Source: Gordionus sp. m RMFG-2023 (lineage: Eukaryota > Nematomorpha > Gordioida > Chordodea > Parachordodidae). Taken from it: 64,000 nt of DNA. Positions within the stretch are counted from its first letter, which is position 1, and each line of letters starts with the position of its first letter. The notes below the pieces were generated by a model. It was given only the letters and a program-made list of their open reading frames with translations. It searched no databases and was not told the origin of the DNA. Below are positions 1 through 12,473 of the stretch, in pieces. The stretch is taken from positions 29,125,120 to 29,189,119 of the forward strand of contig NC_088778.1 in assembly GCF_954871325.1 (NCBI RefSeq), given 5' to 3'. The translations under genes were made by a program, and so were the position numbers.

Positions 1-239
1 TTAAATCAACGATCCCTTTAAAAAGTACAATCTTAATTTATGTTTTTTAAAATTAAAAAGGTATGGCAAAAGGCAAACGCTCAATTTGTGCGCGCTATTG
101 GGTTTTAAACTTTTATGAGCCCCCGTAAAGATTTAGTCAAAATTTTCTCTTTTTTTTACACATTTTAGAAAATTACCATTTTTTTTGCTAATTTTAAAAT
201 TTTTTCAAATAGAGGTTAGCGATGCCAAATTGGGTTTAA
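1..239. other. AT-rich flank, nothing recognised
   Basis: AT-rich sequence outside the outer inverted repeat. I see no coding frame, RNA gene or clear repeat here. A short GC-richer patch near 75-135 has no partner that I could find in the window. Confidence 0.5.
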
Positions 240-1433
240 AAATTTTGATTTTTCAAACTTTTATTCATTTTTACACCATTTATAAAAGAAATAAATTTGT
301 ATAAAACATTATTTTGGCTGCCGCGTCTATTTAATCTTATAATTGAGCTAATTGATCGAATATTTTATTTTAAAAAAATATTTGGTTAATTAGTTCTTGT
401 TGCTATAAATTAATAATGTCAATACGAATTTTTGAAGAAAAATAATTATCCTTTATTCCGTTCTGATTGTATGCTTAAATTATTTAAGAATAGGTATACT
501 ATTCAATTAACTCTAGACTTATTGATGATATCTTGGAAATGTTACCTTCCCCAAAAAAGCACCGTCAACACTGCTTACCTAATAATCATATATCATATAC
601 GTTTGGGACAAAAAAATTATCATCAGATACAGATCTCAGAGGTTTTACCTCCGTAAATTATGTCTCTCGAGATAATTTTCTAAGAATCCAATCTCATCTG
701 GCTTCTCCCATTTAAATTGATAACTTTTTATGTAATAAATGGTAATCATTTACTAATATAAAGTTTTTTTTTAAATATAAATAATTAAATTTTTAAACTC
801 AAAATTTTGTCTGCGTCAATTTTTTTTTTTTTGATATCTAATATATCGAATCAAATTGATTGGTTTTTTTGTTAAATCAACTGTATTATAAAAATTATAT
901 ATATTTAATTTTGAAAGAGAATTTTAATAAATTTAATCCCTGCCGAGATAAACTTTAGTTTATTTTTTTATTTTTCCATTCTTTATATGCTTTTGTAAAA
1001 TTATATTAATTCTTTTTTATTTAATTAACTTTATTTATTCTTATATCATATGTAAAATATGATAGAAAAAATATTATTTACTTAGGTAAACAATAAAAAA
1101 AAATTATCATGTAATAAATATTATATTACCTCAACCTGGGGGGGGGGGGGGGGGGGGGGGGGGTAGTATAATTTCTTATCTTTCTATTATTAAAAATAAC
1201 ATAAAATAATATTACGCCATCTTTCGTATAAAACAATGTTATATTTTAAATATATTCATATTTTAAAAATATATTACAAAATAATTCAAAAATTTTTAAA
1301 TATAATTTCCACATTTATCTTCAAATAAATCATCTATTTTTTGAGTTTTGTTGAAAATAATTTTAAAATGATCTACTAAATATAGATTTATCATACAAAG
1401 AGACTATACCCTTGAAGTTAAAATTAATCCATA
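240..1433 (+). repeat. Left copy of the outer inverted repeat
   Basis: This block reads, in reverse complement, at 58590-59720. The match is imperfect but runs through several landmarks: the stretch near 300-440, the frame region 430-715, the GATGGCG-type motif at 1213-1221 and the stretch ending near 1430. The interval 430-715 may be decayed coding sequence, because frames of 60-74 codons are partly preserved in the mirror copy, but I do not recognise the product. The two copies differ by many small indels, so this is an old duplication rather than an assembly echo. Confidence 0.75.
1138..1163. repeat. Poly-G tract of about 26 bases
   Basis: An uninterrupted run of about 26 G in otherwise AT-rich DNA. 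The matching place in the right copy (near 58861) has only five C, so the run expanded after the duplication, or its length is a sequencing artefact. Confidence 0.9.
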
Positions 1434-1454
1434 TAAAACCAAGCATATTTTGTA

Positions 1455-1592
1455 TTAAATTTAGTCTCAGATTCTTCGCAGAACGCATAAATCTTTCGCC
1501 TTTTACTAAAGATTTCCGTGCGAAGGATCATAAATGAGTTATTTCATCTATTGAAAATTTTTTTTATCCCTTTTTTAAAGGGAAAATTAATA
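1455..1592 (+). repeat. Conserved nested-hairpin repeat, copy 1
   Basis: About 135 bp shared with 6797-6935, 15010-15141, 24880-25012 and 45735-45866, with a degenerate copy near 60485-60575. The outer stem pairs GATTCTTCGCA with TGCGAAGGATC (one G-T pair), and an inner stem pairs AAATCTTT with AAAGATTT. A short AT-rich palindrome with CCCTTT/AAAGGG ends the unit. No protein frame fits it. It could be a MITE-like repeat or a structured RNA; family unknown. Confidence 0.7.
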
Positions 1593-1930
1593 ATGTAATT
1601 AAATTTAATCTTTAAATATTTTTTACTTTTTAGCCTAAAAATTGACTCTAAGTTGAATCTCAACTTGAAGAAAGATTGCAATTGGTTAAAAACATGTTTA
1701 TACTGTTTTATAGTTGACTAAAGTTAGGTCGTTTAACAACACTAGTGAATAGCATATGTTTTAAAATTATATGCCCATACGAAATAAAATAAATTTTGTA
1801 TTCAAATTATTTTTATTAAAAAAAGCGTTAAATAAAAGTATATCAAAATGAAATCAAAAATGTATCTTTAAAGTATCAAAAAACAGATATATACACTTCG
1901 AAATAGTATCTAATTCTATTAACAACTCTG
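1593..1930. repeat. hAT/MITE terminal remnants at the palindrome tip
   Basis: Two terminus-like sequences lie here: GTTTAACAACACTAG near 1731-1745 and AACAACTCTG at 1921-1930. The second is the terminal sequence of the hAT element at 36587-39552. It stands exactly where homology with the right arm of the palindrome (30090) begins. The sequence between is AT-rich with GTATCT-like repeats resembling the subterminal part of that hAT. Confidence 0.5.
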
Positions 1931-4255
1931 CTAATTAAGGGTTTGGGATCTTGATTATAGATATTTCATATCAAGAATAATGACCACAAAAGTCATCTTT
2001 TTCTCTTCTTTTAGTTATACAAAATATGTGTTCTGAATAGCAATTTTTAGATTAATAATTAAAAAAAATTTCCACGCCCTAACCATATTTTTTTTTTTAA
2101 AAAAAACTTAATTTTGTGTCTTTCAATTATATTTAATGACTTCGAGGTCATTAAATATTAAATGCTTATCGACTGTATTCATTCAGGGCATCAATCTTTT
2201 GAAATGATTTTTTTAAAAAAAAGAAGATATTAGTAGATTCTTAAGAATTCTGAGATGATTTTATAAGAATTAACAAAAATTTTCAAAGAAATAAAAAGCA
2301 AATTATATTATTTAATCATATTTTCGTGGGTGTGGGTTCCCTTTTTAGCCGCTGAAATGTAGTATAGCAGGGTTAAATTTCCACCATCGAAATAAAATAA
2401 AAAATATTTAAAGATCTAAAAAAAATAAATTAATAATATTAATAGCTGAAATGATAAGGAACAACTGTTATAATTTATGAGATTAATTAAATAAAATTAA
2501 TTTCGTATTCAATGTTAATATTTATATGAATATTTTTAAAAATCTTTTTAAACATTATCAATTTAAACCAAAAAATGTTTTTATTTCTGTGAATTTCAAA
2601 AAGAAAATAATGCCCGAAGCTACTTCCCACAATTCATAAACCGAATATTCCACTAGGAATAGAAGGATAATAAACTTAATAATCACAAAATTTAGAAATC
2701 GAAATCCAAAATAAATATATGATTTTAAAACAAAAAAAATATCCTAGCTAGTCTATATATTGATTTTAAAAAGTATTTGAAAATGCAATATAGAATATAG
2801 TATAATGTTATATAATCTATTTAATCAGAATGCAATTAAATCATGTTATATTATACATAAATAAAACGAAATCATACATTTTGTTTTATTATTATGAAAG
2901 ATCCTTTTCTCGATAGTTTAACCATTTATAATGAATCTAAACATTAAAATTAATCAGAGTTCTAGATCTTGGAATCAAAACAGGAGGTGAGGAGGGGGGG
3001 GGAAGAGATTTAAATATTTTTCCCAAAAAAAAAGAAGGTCTCATATGTTAAGCTTATAAAAAGACTTTTGAATGATATTAAAATTTAACAGAAAAATGTA
3101 TCCACATAAAAAGTTATAGATTTTTATACCATTAAAAATTTGTTTTTTAAAAAAATATTAACACCCAAAAACATGAAAAATCAATTTTAGATATCATAAT
3201 TCAAAATTTATATCTCCAAAGCTAACTTAAATAGCTGTATATATACTTTTAACTTTAAATAAAATAATTTAGCCGTGAAACGTAACAAAAATTGTTACTG
3301 CTTGTTACTACACAACAAAATAGAAATATCTTATTTTAAATTTTGCAAAAAAAATTTATAATCCCGCAAAAAAAGTAAAACCGTTTAAACAGTAATAAAA
3401 AATATATTAAATGTCGCACTTACTAAAAATACAGCAAAGATCGCAAAAGCTATATATTTATAATCGCTAACCAATTATAAAAATGGTTGTAAATTTTATA
3501 TCATGCTAATCCTATAAAATATATGTCGTATTAGGATATGCATGGAGATTCGGAATTTCTCAATTTTAAAATCATTTACTAAAGGCGATTTTTAGATTTC
3601 AAAAATATGATTCTACATGAATTGTATTTCAGCAGGTATAGAGTACCCAAACTAATTTCAAACAATTTTGCCATGAACTTTAGAACTTCTATTTATATTA
3701 ATTTTTTTGTATGGATTTTTCATATAAATTTAAAAAAACACTAAAATGTCTAATTGGCTGAAATATATAAGGTAAATACTAAACACATGATAGATTACAT
3801 TTCCGGTTAAATCGGATTTTAAGATTTTTTACATCGCTCTCGCTAAAGGATTTAAAATCGAGAGATTCCGAATCCCCACGGGTTACATATCCCACAGCAT
3901 ATATATATAATAACAATATTAGAATGGTGAAATATAATGTAAGAAAATATAAGGCAATTCGACTAAATATGTTTTGTATCTAGTTGTATATTTATTAATA
4001 TAATTATTTTGGGGGTGAATTACGTACTTTTGAACTTGAACTAATTTTATTATACTTTATTTTCATTGAAACTGTTATTCTTTTATTTTATAAATATGAA
4101 AAATAATATTTTATCTTGAAATGTTCATCATTGTTTATGTTAGGCTCGGCTAACTTTACGAGTACGATTCATGCATTTTTGATTTGAATAATTTGTTTAA
4201 CTTAATTTCACTTGCAAAAATTGTATAGAAATATCGATTCTAAAATAGAATAAAT

Positions 4256-4404
4256 TAGAGATCTGCAATGTTGGGCCCGGCCCGTATTCTCACCGAGTCT
4301 GGCCCGGCCAGAACGGGCTTCGGGCCGGGCTCGGGCCTATTATTTAAAATAATCGGATTCGGACCGGGCCGGGTTTGAAAAATTAGGCCCGATGCAGATC
4401 ACTA
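4256..4404 (+). mobile_element. GC-rich hAT-type MITE, left-arm copy
   Basis: About 149 bp with terminal inverted repeats TAGAGATCTGCA and TGCAGATCACTA, fitting the hAT terminal pattern (T/C)A(G/A)NG. The interior is built of GGCCCGG/CCGGGCC blocks, a striking base-composition island. No coding sequence. The mirror copy at 28055-28240 sits in the same place of the other arm, so this insertion is older than the inverted duplication. Confidence 0.75.
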
Positions 4405-6163
4405 GTTTAAATATCTCACTCCCAATTGTCGGAAATTTATAAGGCATCGATATATAAAAAAATAAATTAATGCTGGATATACATTTCTAAACAAATTCTT
4501 TTAAATATAAAATAAAAACGCACTCAATAAATAAACTATTAATATTAAATTCAATTTATTAACCTGTAATATTCAGTTAGCGCAAATTCGCGATGAAATC
4601 ATAAATACACAAAAAAAATACAGCATATTTTGTGTACTTAGCCTTAAATTCATGTTAATTATGAATGCAGGATTAATTAAAATTTCTTAAGAGAGAGTGA
4701 CGAGATTTTACAGATAATCAAAAATCCTGAGAATAATTATCATAATTGAAATTAAAGATAAAATTAAAACTTTTCTGACCGCCCCCAATATTATTAACCT
4801 TTTTTCCTTGGACCCCCCTTAATCAATATATTATCATCATTAAAACTATTTAATTATATTATATATAAATTGACATTCGATTTATTATAAATAATCAATT
4901 ACGTTCAATGTTTTTTTTTATCCATCTAAATGTATCATGTGTTTAGATATATGGAGAATCGAGGATCCCCATGAATTTATATTAAAGGCATTGTGAATTA
5001 TTTACAAGAAAGACCAGAGTAAATTTAAAAAAACAGAGGTATGTTTTTTTAGTGTATTTATATCTTGCCCAAAAAAAGATTCCCCAATTTCACCTCTTCT
5101 ATTTAAACGACTTAAATAATTTTGTTTCATTTTATACTATTTACCCATGAACTAAGGAATTTATACCTTTTTATTCCAATATATTGTCATCTTTCTTACT
5201 TAATAAATGGCTAAATCTAATAATAAATCAATTTTACTTGTTACTTTAATCCACAATTTTTTAAAAAAATGATTAACTTCTCCTCACTAATATCTAAAGT
5301 AATATAGGGGCTTTTGAATTTAAATGTAAATTGATTCACCACCATTAACTTTATTCATGTACTGATGTGCCATAATGCCTGGTCCCAGTAAACCAACCAT
5401 TAGAAATGGGAGCTTATTGATATTATGCATTTTTAAAAAAAAATTATATAATATAATTAAAAATGTTAATTATTTATTATAAATAATAGTATATATAAAT
5501 ATGTGTAATATTACTTTTCGGTAAATCTCTATCACCCTTTTCTTGACCAGAGTTAAACTTGAATAAATTTTTTAAAGAATTCATTAGTAATTTTAAAAAA
5601 ATCATTAACAAAAAAATAACAAATTATATAATGATGTTTATTTTTGTAAGCTAATATCGATTGTTACATCATTTTTCATGATTTTATTACGTCGTTTTTT
5701 ATGCTTTTTGTGTGCGAAGATTTGCCTGATTTTATCATTTTGCGTTAATTAAAAATATTAAATATTATAAACAATTTAGTTCAGCCATTTAATTAATTTA
5801 GTTGATATTATATAAGAAAGTATACGAAAACAAATCACATCAATAGGGATTTGTATCCGATAATAATTAGAAACCTAAAGGATTTAAGTTATCATATATT
5901 TATATATCATATCAATGTTTCAATTTTAACGTCAATAGGGAATTATATCCGATCTAAAGGATGTAAGTATATTTTCATATATAACATATCAGTGGTTTAA
6001 TTTTAACATCAATAGGGATTTATATTAGATACGCTGCTACATCCTAACCATTAAATAATCCATCAATCAACTTCATCAATCCTCTCTTCTTCTTTTATTT
6101 TTTAACTTATAGTATCCATTTTAATTTGCTTATTGATTTCTCTCTATTTATATAGCATGCAAA

Positions 6164-6183
6164 TTAGAGGTCTGCAATGGGCG
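6164..6183 (+). repeat. Single hAT-type terminus (TAGAGGTCTGCAATGGG)
   Basis: A terminus identical in type to that of the hAT at 42589-45665 (TAGAGGTCT at its left end). It recurs in reverse orientation at 25912-25928 and 48711-48727. I could not find a matching opposite end, so this may be a one-ended remnant. Confidence 0.5.
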
Positions 6184-6603
6184 GATATAATAAAAAAAAA
6201 TATATGTTAGTTATAGCGTCAATGTGTTTTCTCCGGCAATGTGTTACTATTTTTAATTTTAAATATTTTTTGAGGGCGTTTTTAAAATTTAAATCTGATT
6301 TTACCTGAAATGTTTGCCGTCATGTTTAGTACCTACCCTGTGAATTTCAGACCATGAACTTTTACTCTTAATTTTATAAATCCACTTATATTAGAAAATA
6401 TATTACTTATACGTTCAAATAATATATTTAAAAATGAGTTATTTTGAATCTTATATATTTTTTTATATATAATTCATAGATGCTTATAATAAAAATAAAT
6501 TAGAAGATGGTGTTGCTTCAATAAAAAAAAAATATCTAATCGTAATGAACCTTTATAAACCTTTATAATTAGCTGAACTGAACCTTTATAAATTTCTTCT
6601 TAA

Positions 6604-6660
6604 GAACCGTAACCAAAACGTAACCAAAACGTAACCAATACGTAACCAAAACGTAACCAT
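6604..6660 (+). repeat. Short tandem repeat, 11-bp unit
   Basis: About five units of CGTAACCAAAA with minor variation. The right arm keeps only single relatives of the unit near 25137-25150, so the array expanded in this arm or shrank in the other. Confidence 0.8.
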
Positions 6661-6796
6661 TATAATTTTATACATATTTAACCGTAACTAAGATGAACCC
6701 CTGGTGAAAATAATACCTTATCCGAAAAAAACACATTTAGGTTGGTATTCTTATATTTATATATATAAATATTACAAAATCTGAATTTAATTAAAT

Positions 6797-6935
6797 GATT
6801 AGTTTTCCTTTTAAAAAAGGGATAAAAAAAATTTCCAATAAATAAAATAACTCATTTATGATCCTTCGCACGGAAATCTTTGGTAAAAGGTGAAGATTTA
6901 TTCGTTTTACCAAGAATCTGAGATTAAATTTTTTA
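6797..6935 (-). repeat. Conserved nested-hairpin repeat, copy 2
   Basis: Reverse-strand copy of the hairpin repeat described at 1455-1592. It abuts the integrase fossil that starts near 6940. In this copy one side of the outer stem has diverged (TTGGTAAAACG in place of TTCGCAGAACG). Confidence 0.7.
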
Positions 6936-6939
6936 TTAA

Positions 6940-8340
6940 ATATGCTTAGTTTGGACAGATGTCTTGCCTGGCATAATATTTGCCTATAACACATCACAGA
7001 TGCCTTGCCTGGCATAATATTTGCCCATAACACGTATCAGCATGATCATCGATTACGCCCTCTGAGCTGTTGTATGGTGGAAAAGTAAAACAAGCTTATG
7101 GGGTATAATATTTTAAAATATATACTATATATATGTGTCTCAAGGTGAAGTGGATGAGGATATAGATCCTGACAATGTATCTAAAGCAGATTTGGAATCT
7201 TGTTTTAAAGATACAGTTTATTTCTCAGCTTAAACAGCAGAAGGATTATAGAAGTCGTTATGTTGGTAGGGATAACCATTATTTAGTTAATGATCAATCT
7301 GAAACAGCCGTCGGGCTGATAGAAAAGGTTGATGACCAAGCCTTGGGTGGGTCTTTATCCAATAGTTAGGTTTCTTAAAAGTAAAATATATCATTTATTA
7401 TTAAATATGTTTTAATATTTAGGCAATATTATTTGACAAACATTTCTTTACAAGAAAAGGTGTATAATTGTCTTAATTACTTAGTAATATACATATTTTT
7501 TAGATGATAAAAACTCTGAGGAAGTGAGTTATGTTAAATGTCCAGGAAAATCACTTGAAAGCTATTATTTTTTAAACTCACATTAAATTTTTTTAAATAT
7601 TTTTTCTCAAAATTACACAACACGATTACTGGATAAGGTAAGAATTGTGAAGACCAAAAAATATAAAATATTTAATATTATGCGTATTTTTTAGATGATA
7701 CAGATTTTAAGAGGGTTAAGATATTAAATGACGAAACGAAGATGGTAGTGGTAGCCTTCGAAGAAATAGATATTTTTATAAATTGACATTAATTTGTTTT
7801 TTAAATTACTAGTTTTGCCTCCTAATCCTAATGCACCAGCTCTAATTGATAAAATAGGCCAGTTTATTGTGAACGATATAAATTTGTATTATATTATTAG
7901 GCATATTTTTTAATTATGAATTGACAGTAAAGACAGTATTTCCCAAGAAAGATAATGACAGTCTTTTTCTTCTCACCAAAAGAAATTCAAAAAATTTATC
8001 ATTCTGAACGCTTTCATTGTGCGATCAAGAAAAGATATCAAAATATGATAATGGTGTGATGGGAGATAATTTTTCCACCGAGCGGATTATTAGTGATGGA
8101 AATTGTCTAAATTAAATTGTTAATCATTATTATAGTTGTATAAGCAAAGATGTTTGTGATGACGGATGCCAAATGATTTTCTGAGACAGCAATGCATACT
8201 CTTTATAAGGAGCTAAGATATGCTTGAGCAGATGGAGGAAAATTTGGGAGAACCAATTGACGTATTTGGAAAGAACCAGGCGTGACCCCAATGCAATAGA
8301 ATTTATTTAAAACAAGAGATGTTGTAAAATCGGCTTGAGA
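6940..8340 (+). mobile_element. Integrase/OTU-protease element fossil (Ginger-like), left-arm copy
   Basis: Broken element with several breaks. At 7064-7080 a segment reads ELLYGG, which resembles the (S)P-x-ELLYG stretch after the catalytic core of gypsy-type integrases. A segment at 7235-7369 (QQKDYRSRYVGRD...) fits the region that follows that core. Further on, at 8094-8108, the residues DGNCL match the catalytic-cysteine motif of OTU-type proteases. A gypsy-like integrase followed by an OTU or Ulp1 protease is known from Ginger DNA transposons; a Polinton or LTR relative is the alternative. Splicing is likely, because short GT...AG gaps separate the segments. The mirror copy is at 23440-24880. 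The upstream catalytic part is missing at the hairpin repeat. Confidence 0.55.
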
Positions 8341-8825
8341 CAACGTCTTCAGTGAAGGCATGCAAATCATAATTTTTTAATTTAAGAATTACAATAATTT
8401 CTTTTTAATCAAAAATTATTATCTTAAATAAACAAAATATTTTTTTTACATTTAATACCTTTATTTATTTATTTTTTTAAATATTTTGATTTAATAAACA
8501 AAATAAATTTACGCCATCTAGCACATAAAATAATGTTATATTTATATGAAATAATAAAATTTAAAATTAGTACAATTATAAAATTCTGAAAGATATCTTC
8601 ATTTTACTCCTAATAAATCCGTCATTTGTTTGGTTGAAAGAAGTATAATTTTTGATAAAAAATATATATATAATAAATGGAATCTACTTTGTAGAAAAAA
8701 CATTTAAAAATTATTTATATTAAATTTGAAAAATAAAAAAATTCATCTTAACACACTCTTCATTATAATTGAAAAATCTGATTTAAATAAACTCTCTAAT
8801 CAGTCATAAATGTCAATATCATTAA
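8341..8825 (+). repeat. GATGGCG module and start of the direct duplication
   Basis: Contains the recurrent module around ACGCCATCT (8511-8519) with the palindrome AAGATATCTT nearby. The block near 8660-8825 marks the start of the long direct duplication: it recurs at 30390-30520 and at 63820-64000. No coding sequence seen. Confidence 0.65.
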
Positions 8826-10345
8826 ATAAGAATTAATTTTTAATTTTTATAGCTAATAATGATCAAAGTTGTTTGGTAGCTATAGCTAATAGCGGCTATC
8901 TTTTTTGTAATTATTTAATTTTTTATCACGCTACTTTTTTTGAAAATAGCTAAGTAGCCGCTACTTCGCTACTTTTAAAAAATATAATGAAGGTAAGTAG
9001 TGTAAACATGAAAATTTAAATAAATATCATAATTAATTATAATTTTTATGATTTATTATTTAATTTTGTAATTAAAATATAATTTCAATTTTTAATTTAT
9101 ATTTTCATTTGTATGATAAACCTAAATCACGTGATAATTTAAAATGCCATTGCCTATGGATATCCAAATCGTTGAAAGTGATTCAGACAATGTTATTTAT
9201 GAAATGGAAGATACCAGGGAAGAAAATGTTCTTAATAGCTATAATACAAATTTCCCATTCCCTAGATTTTAAAATTTTGTTAAATAAATATTTAACCAAA
9301 ACTGGTTTCAAATTTATTTGGTAAAAAAAACAATTCCTCAAATCAATCCAGTAGCTATAATCTAAAGGTAAATTTTCATTTTTACATTCTAATAATATTT
9401 ATTTTATAAGACTGTTCATGAGTTTTAAGGAAATGGAGAAACATCTAAATAATTTTGGTATAGGCGACTCTACATCCAAAAATACTAATTCAATTCAAAC
9501 CAAATTAATTAATAATGCAAATGACAATATTTCTCAGAAATTGGCTGATAAAGTTATTGTTGATATAATATATACAGTTTAGCCAATGTCCTTAGTTGAT
9601 AATCCATCATTTACCTTGATGAAAAAAAATCCACGTACAACAATTTTATGTCGCCAGACACAAATGAATAAAATCAAAGATAACTTTAAATGATGAAAAA
9701 TGCTCTAATAGTAGAGTTATCAGAGATATCATATATATGTACCACGGAAGATAGTTGAACACATAACAGAAGGTAAAAACTTATTTATATTTATAAATTG
9801 ATCTGATTAAATATTTTTGATCTTATTTGGAAATCATAGGCCATTGGCCAGACCCTAGAACTTTAAAAAGAAGATCTGTGGCATTAGCCCTCAAAATGAT
9901 AATAGGATGCCAGACATACGATGTACTTGCAAATAAAATTATATCTATCTTATATTAAAAATATATATATAAGATTGAATACGCCCTTATCCTCAAGTGC
10001 TAGTGTCCAGAGATTATTTAATAATACAAAACTTATACTTTCTGATCGTCGCTCTAGATTTGGGGATGATAATATTGAAATGATTTTATTATTAAAATGC
10101 AACAAATTACCATAAATTATATTTTTGTTACATAAATTTTTTTATAATCAAAACTAACTATATTTTAATATTTATAAATGTTGATTATTATATATTTACT
10201 AAACAATAACATTATAAGCAAAAAATAAGTTTGTAAATTTTCTTTATAAAAGGTAGCTAAAGCTTCTTTTAAATAATAATAGCGAGCTACTTTTCTTGAC
10301 AATTAGCGATAGCGGTAGCGCGCTACTTTTAAAAGTAGCGTTTAA
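8826..10345 (+). pseudogene. hAT transposon remnant, left-arm copy
   Basis: Decayed hAT element with split transposase exons on the plus strand. Visible pieces are an N-terminal part near 9144-9340, a middle part near 9430-9770 (including SLVDNPSF, the usual P-F-S-x-V-E/D-N-P region) and a part near 9840-9960 reading GHWPDP then LKRRSVALAL. The last is a hATC-type dimerisation segment at 9977-10110 (LSSSASVQRLF ... DRRSRF). GT-AG introns of about 45-70 bp separate them. Several stops and frame changes break the frame. The ends are rich in GTAGCGCGCTA-type palindromes, as in subterminal transposase-binding repeats. Mirror copy: 18540-20050; a truncated third copy lies at 47985-48240. Confidence 0.75.
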
Positions 10346-10514
10346 AATGACTACTTAATAATTGATTTTAAAATATATGGCCCGGGTATTATAAAACAAA
10401 TTTCAGGACAGGGTATTTAAATAAAATGAAAATATGGGCAGACAGGCCCTAGCAGATATCTGATAAAAATGATGAACTTAAAAGATTATTATTTAATAAA
10501 ATGCGTGAAAAAAA

Positions 10515-10632
10515 AATTACGACATCTGGGATTCCCTGGCCGTCACCCATCCAAGTACTAACCAGGCTCAACGTTGCCTTACTTCGGTGTTCGAAAGGGA
10601 ACCGGTGCTTTCAACGTGATATGGTCGAAATC
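10515..10632 (-). rRNA. 5S rRNA-like sequence, copy 1 (probable pseudogene)
   Basis: 118 nt, the canonical 5S length, on the minus strand. The internal promoter region is recognisable: an AAGTAAGGCAACGTTGAGCC-type box A region and GTTAGTACTTGGATGGGTGA (box C region). The 5' end GATTTCGAC pairs with the 3' end GTCGTAAT (helix I). There are a few changes from the consensus, and no strong T-run terminator follows directly. It lies inside the duplicated transposon unit, so it is either a dispersed 5S gene carried by the repeat or the head of a 5S-derived SINE. Confidence 0.8.
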
Positions 10633-11030
10633 GAAAAATTAAAATTATTTTTTATGTGAATCATAATTTTTTGAATGTAAAACATTTTGGGATTACAATT
10701 TATTTTAATAACAAATAATTCCGGTCTAAACAAAAATTATTTTCTTAATAAACAAAATTTTTTTTTACTTTAAATATATTTATTTTTTTTTTAAATATTT
10801 TGATTTATCAAGTAAAAATAACTTACGCCATCTAGCAGATTAAATAATGTTATATTTATGTGAAATAAACAAATTAAAAATGATAGTACAAAATAATTAG
10901 AAAATTTTGAAAGATATCTTCCTTTTTACATCTAATAAATCATCTATTTTTTGAGAGTTTAATTATAGATTTTATAAAATTATTTTTTTTATAAAAATGT
11001 TTTTCTAAATAAGACTATATTTTTGTATAA
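10633..11030 (+). repeat. GATGGCG module, palindrome inner edge
   Basis: Another copy of the recurrent module: ACGCCATCT at 10825-10833, AAGATATCTT near 10911 and the ATTTTTTGAGAGTTTAAT stretch. Near 11030 the match with the right arm ends, so this is the inner edge of the palindrome. No coding sequence. Confidence 0.7.
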
Positions 11031-11438
11031 ATTCCCAATATATTTACATTAATAATAATATACAATTACTTTGTAGGCAATGACATATAATCACTGGTGA
11101 AATGTTCACCACATATTTTAGAATATTTGGTGGGTTTAAAATTTTTTCTATTCATTGACTTTAACCATTTAGATAAGATAGGATACTTTAGAGGGAAAAT
11201 TTATTATTAAAATATTCTTTATACATATTAAATAATATGATTAAAATCTACCTTATAAAAGGATTTTTTATTATTATTAATAGATTTTGAATTGCATGAT
11301 ATTGCACAACAATAGCTCATAGTCTACTTCCATAAAAGTAAAAAAGACATTTATCATTCATAAATTATTAAAATACTTTTTAAGAAAATATTAATGTTAA
11401 ATTAAATATCTTCAATAAAATAATTATGGTATAGGTTA

Positions 11439-11527
11439 CCAATGACGGGTCCAGCTGATTTGCATTTAACGACGCTTTAAAAATGCATTAAATGAATGAT
11501 TCATGAGTCTAGATATTATTATTATGT
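11439..11527 (+). repeat. Short inverted-repeat element with octamer motif
   Basis: About 88 bp beginning CAATGACG and ending ATGTCATTG. It contains CAGCTGATTTGCAT, an E-box next to an octamer (ATTTGCAT). A reverse-oriented relative lies at 47072-47160 inside an unrelated insertion. It may be a tiny MITE. The octamer is also a known enhancer element of snRNA promoters, but no snRNA is visible here. Confidence 0.5.
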
Positions 11528-12141
11528 CATTGTTTGTAGGCCAGCAATTGACTATATTTTAATATGCAATATTTTTTTAAGTTAGCAAAGATTTAAATAA
11601 ACTTTATCTAGGCCAGCAATTGACTATATTTTAATATACTTTATGTAAAATTAATTAAATTAAGATATTAGAAGGATATATTATTTACTTCTTTGTAAAA
11701 TTACTTTGTAGGCCAGCAATATTTACAATTGATCTTGATAGATTCTTCATAAATCTGATTTAAACGAACTCCACTTCAATCAAATATTTCAATATCACTA
11801 AAAAAAATAAGGTTAAATCTTAACATGTCAGTCATAAAAGCTATCACTAAATTAGAATCTATTTAAATCGGGAGTTCATTTAAAACGTTACAATAATTTA
11901 ATTTAATATATCATAAATTTTTATATAATTCTTTGCCTCGTGAGTCTAACTTATTTTTTAGTTGCAACCATTGAGTGCAACTCTTCAAATCTATAATTTA
12001 AAAAAAAGTAAAGGTAAAATGTTGAATATTAATAATTAATGATATATTTAGATTTGATATATAGGGATCCTTATATTTTAATAATACTATATAATTGGTA
12101 TAATAAGCTATTGATGTAATTATCCAAATAAATTCAACAAA
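11528..12141 (+). repeat. GGCCAGCAATTG tandem-like repeats and AT-rich sequence
   Basis: The phrase TTTGTAGGCCAGCAATTGACT followed by TATATTTTAATAT recurs near 11535, 11610 and 11706, and in the second copy near 31003, 32656 and 32754. At 11961-11968 the sequence GTTGCAAC is the unoccupied version of the insertion site used by the hAT at 36587-39552. No gene seen. Confidence 0.7.
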
Positions 12142-12473
12142 CATGTCTCAGTATATCAAAAAATGTCAAAGGTATATTGACAGTTTACAATTTAATAAAG
12201 TTGATAATAACAGTTCTACCGAAGAGGATAATGTACTATGTCAGTAATCCTAATAAAATAAAATCCCATAAAAGCATAGATAACCATTCTAAATACGAAG
12301 AAAATACTAATAATTTTAATAATGTGTCAGGCACATCTAAAATAACAAATTATTTTGACAATGTAACTGAACAAAATCAAACACTTGACAGTGTTTTTAC
12401 ATTAGCTATTTTTATGTCAAATTGCAATTTTCATTTATTTGAAACAATAATATATTTAGATTATATAGAATAG
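12142..12473 (+). pseudogene. hAT N-terminal fragment, copy 1
   Basis: Two overlapping frames are left. One begins MSQYIKKCQRYIDSL near 12142. A second, 12177-12473 (98 codons), includes KITNYFDNVTEQNQTLD followed by LAIF...NCNFHLFE. That pattern matches the region downstream of the BED zinc finger in many hAT transposases (LDNALALAF...F..VENPYF). The duplicate at 39731-40155 retains more upstream sequence. No catalytic part is present, so this is a dead fragment that was duplicated along with its host unit. Confidence 0.55.

Larger units (their letters stand above)
1921..11030 (+). repeat. Left arm of the large palindrome
   Basis: This arm reads as the reverse complement of 17860-30100. Shared landmarks in mirror order are the hAT terminus at the tip, the GC-rich MITE (4256-4404 against 28055-28240), the hairpin repeat (6797-6935 against 24880-25012), the integrase/OTU fossil (6940-8340 against 23440-24880), two GATGGCG modules, the hAT remnant (8826-10345 against 18540-20050) and the 5S-like sequence (10515-10632 against 18259-18376). 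The arms differ by many substitutions and small indels, and the right arm has extra sequence at 20155-21825 and 22286-23440. Stretches 1931-4255, 4405-6160 and 6165-6600 hold no gene that I can see. Confidence 0.9.

Noticed and set aside
11439-11527. snRNA gene, because of the octamer
   Set aside because: No snRNA core sequence, proximal element or terminator is visible nearby.
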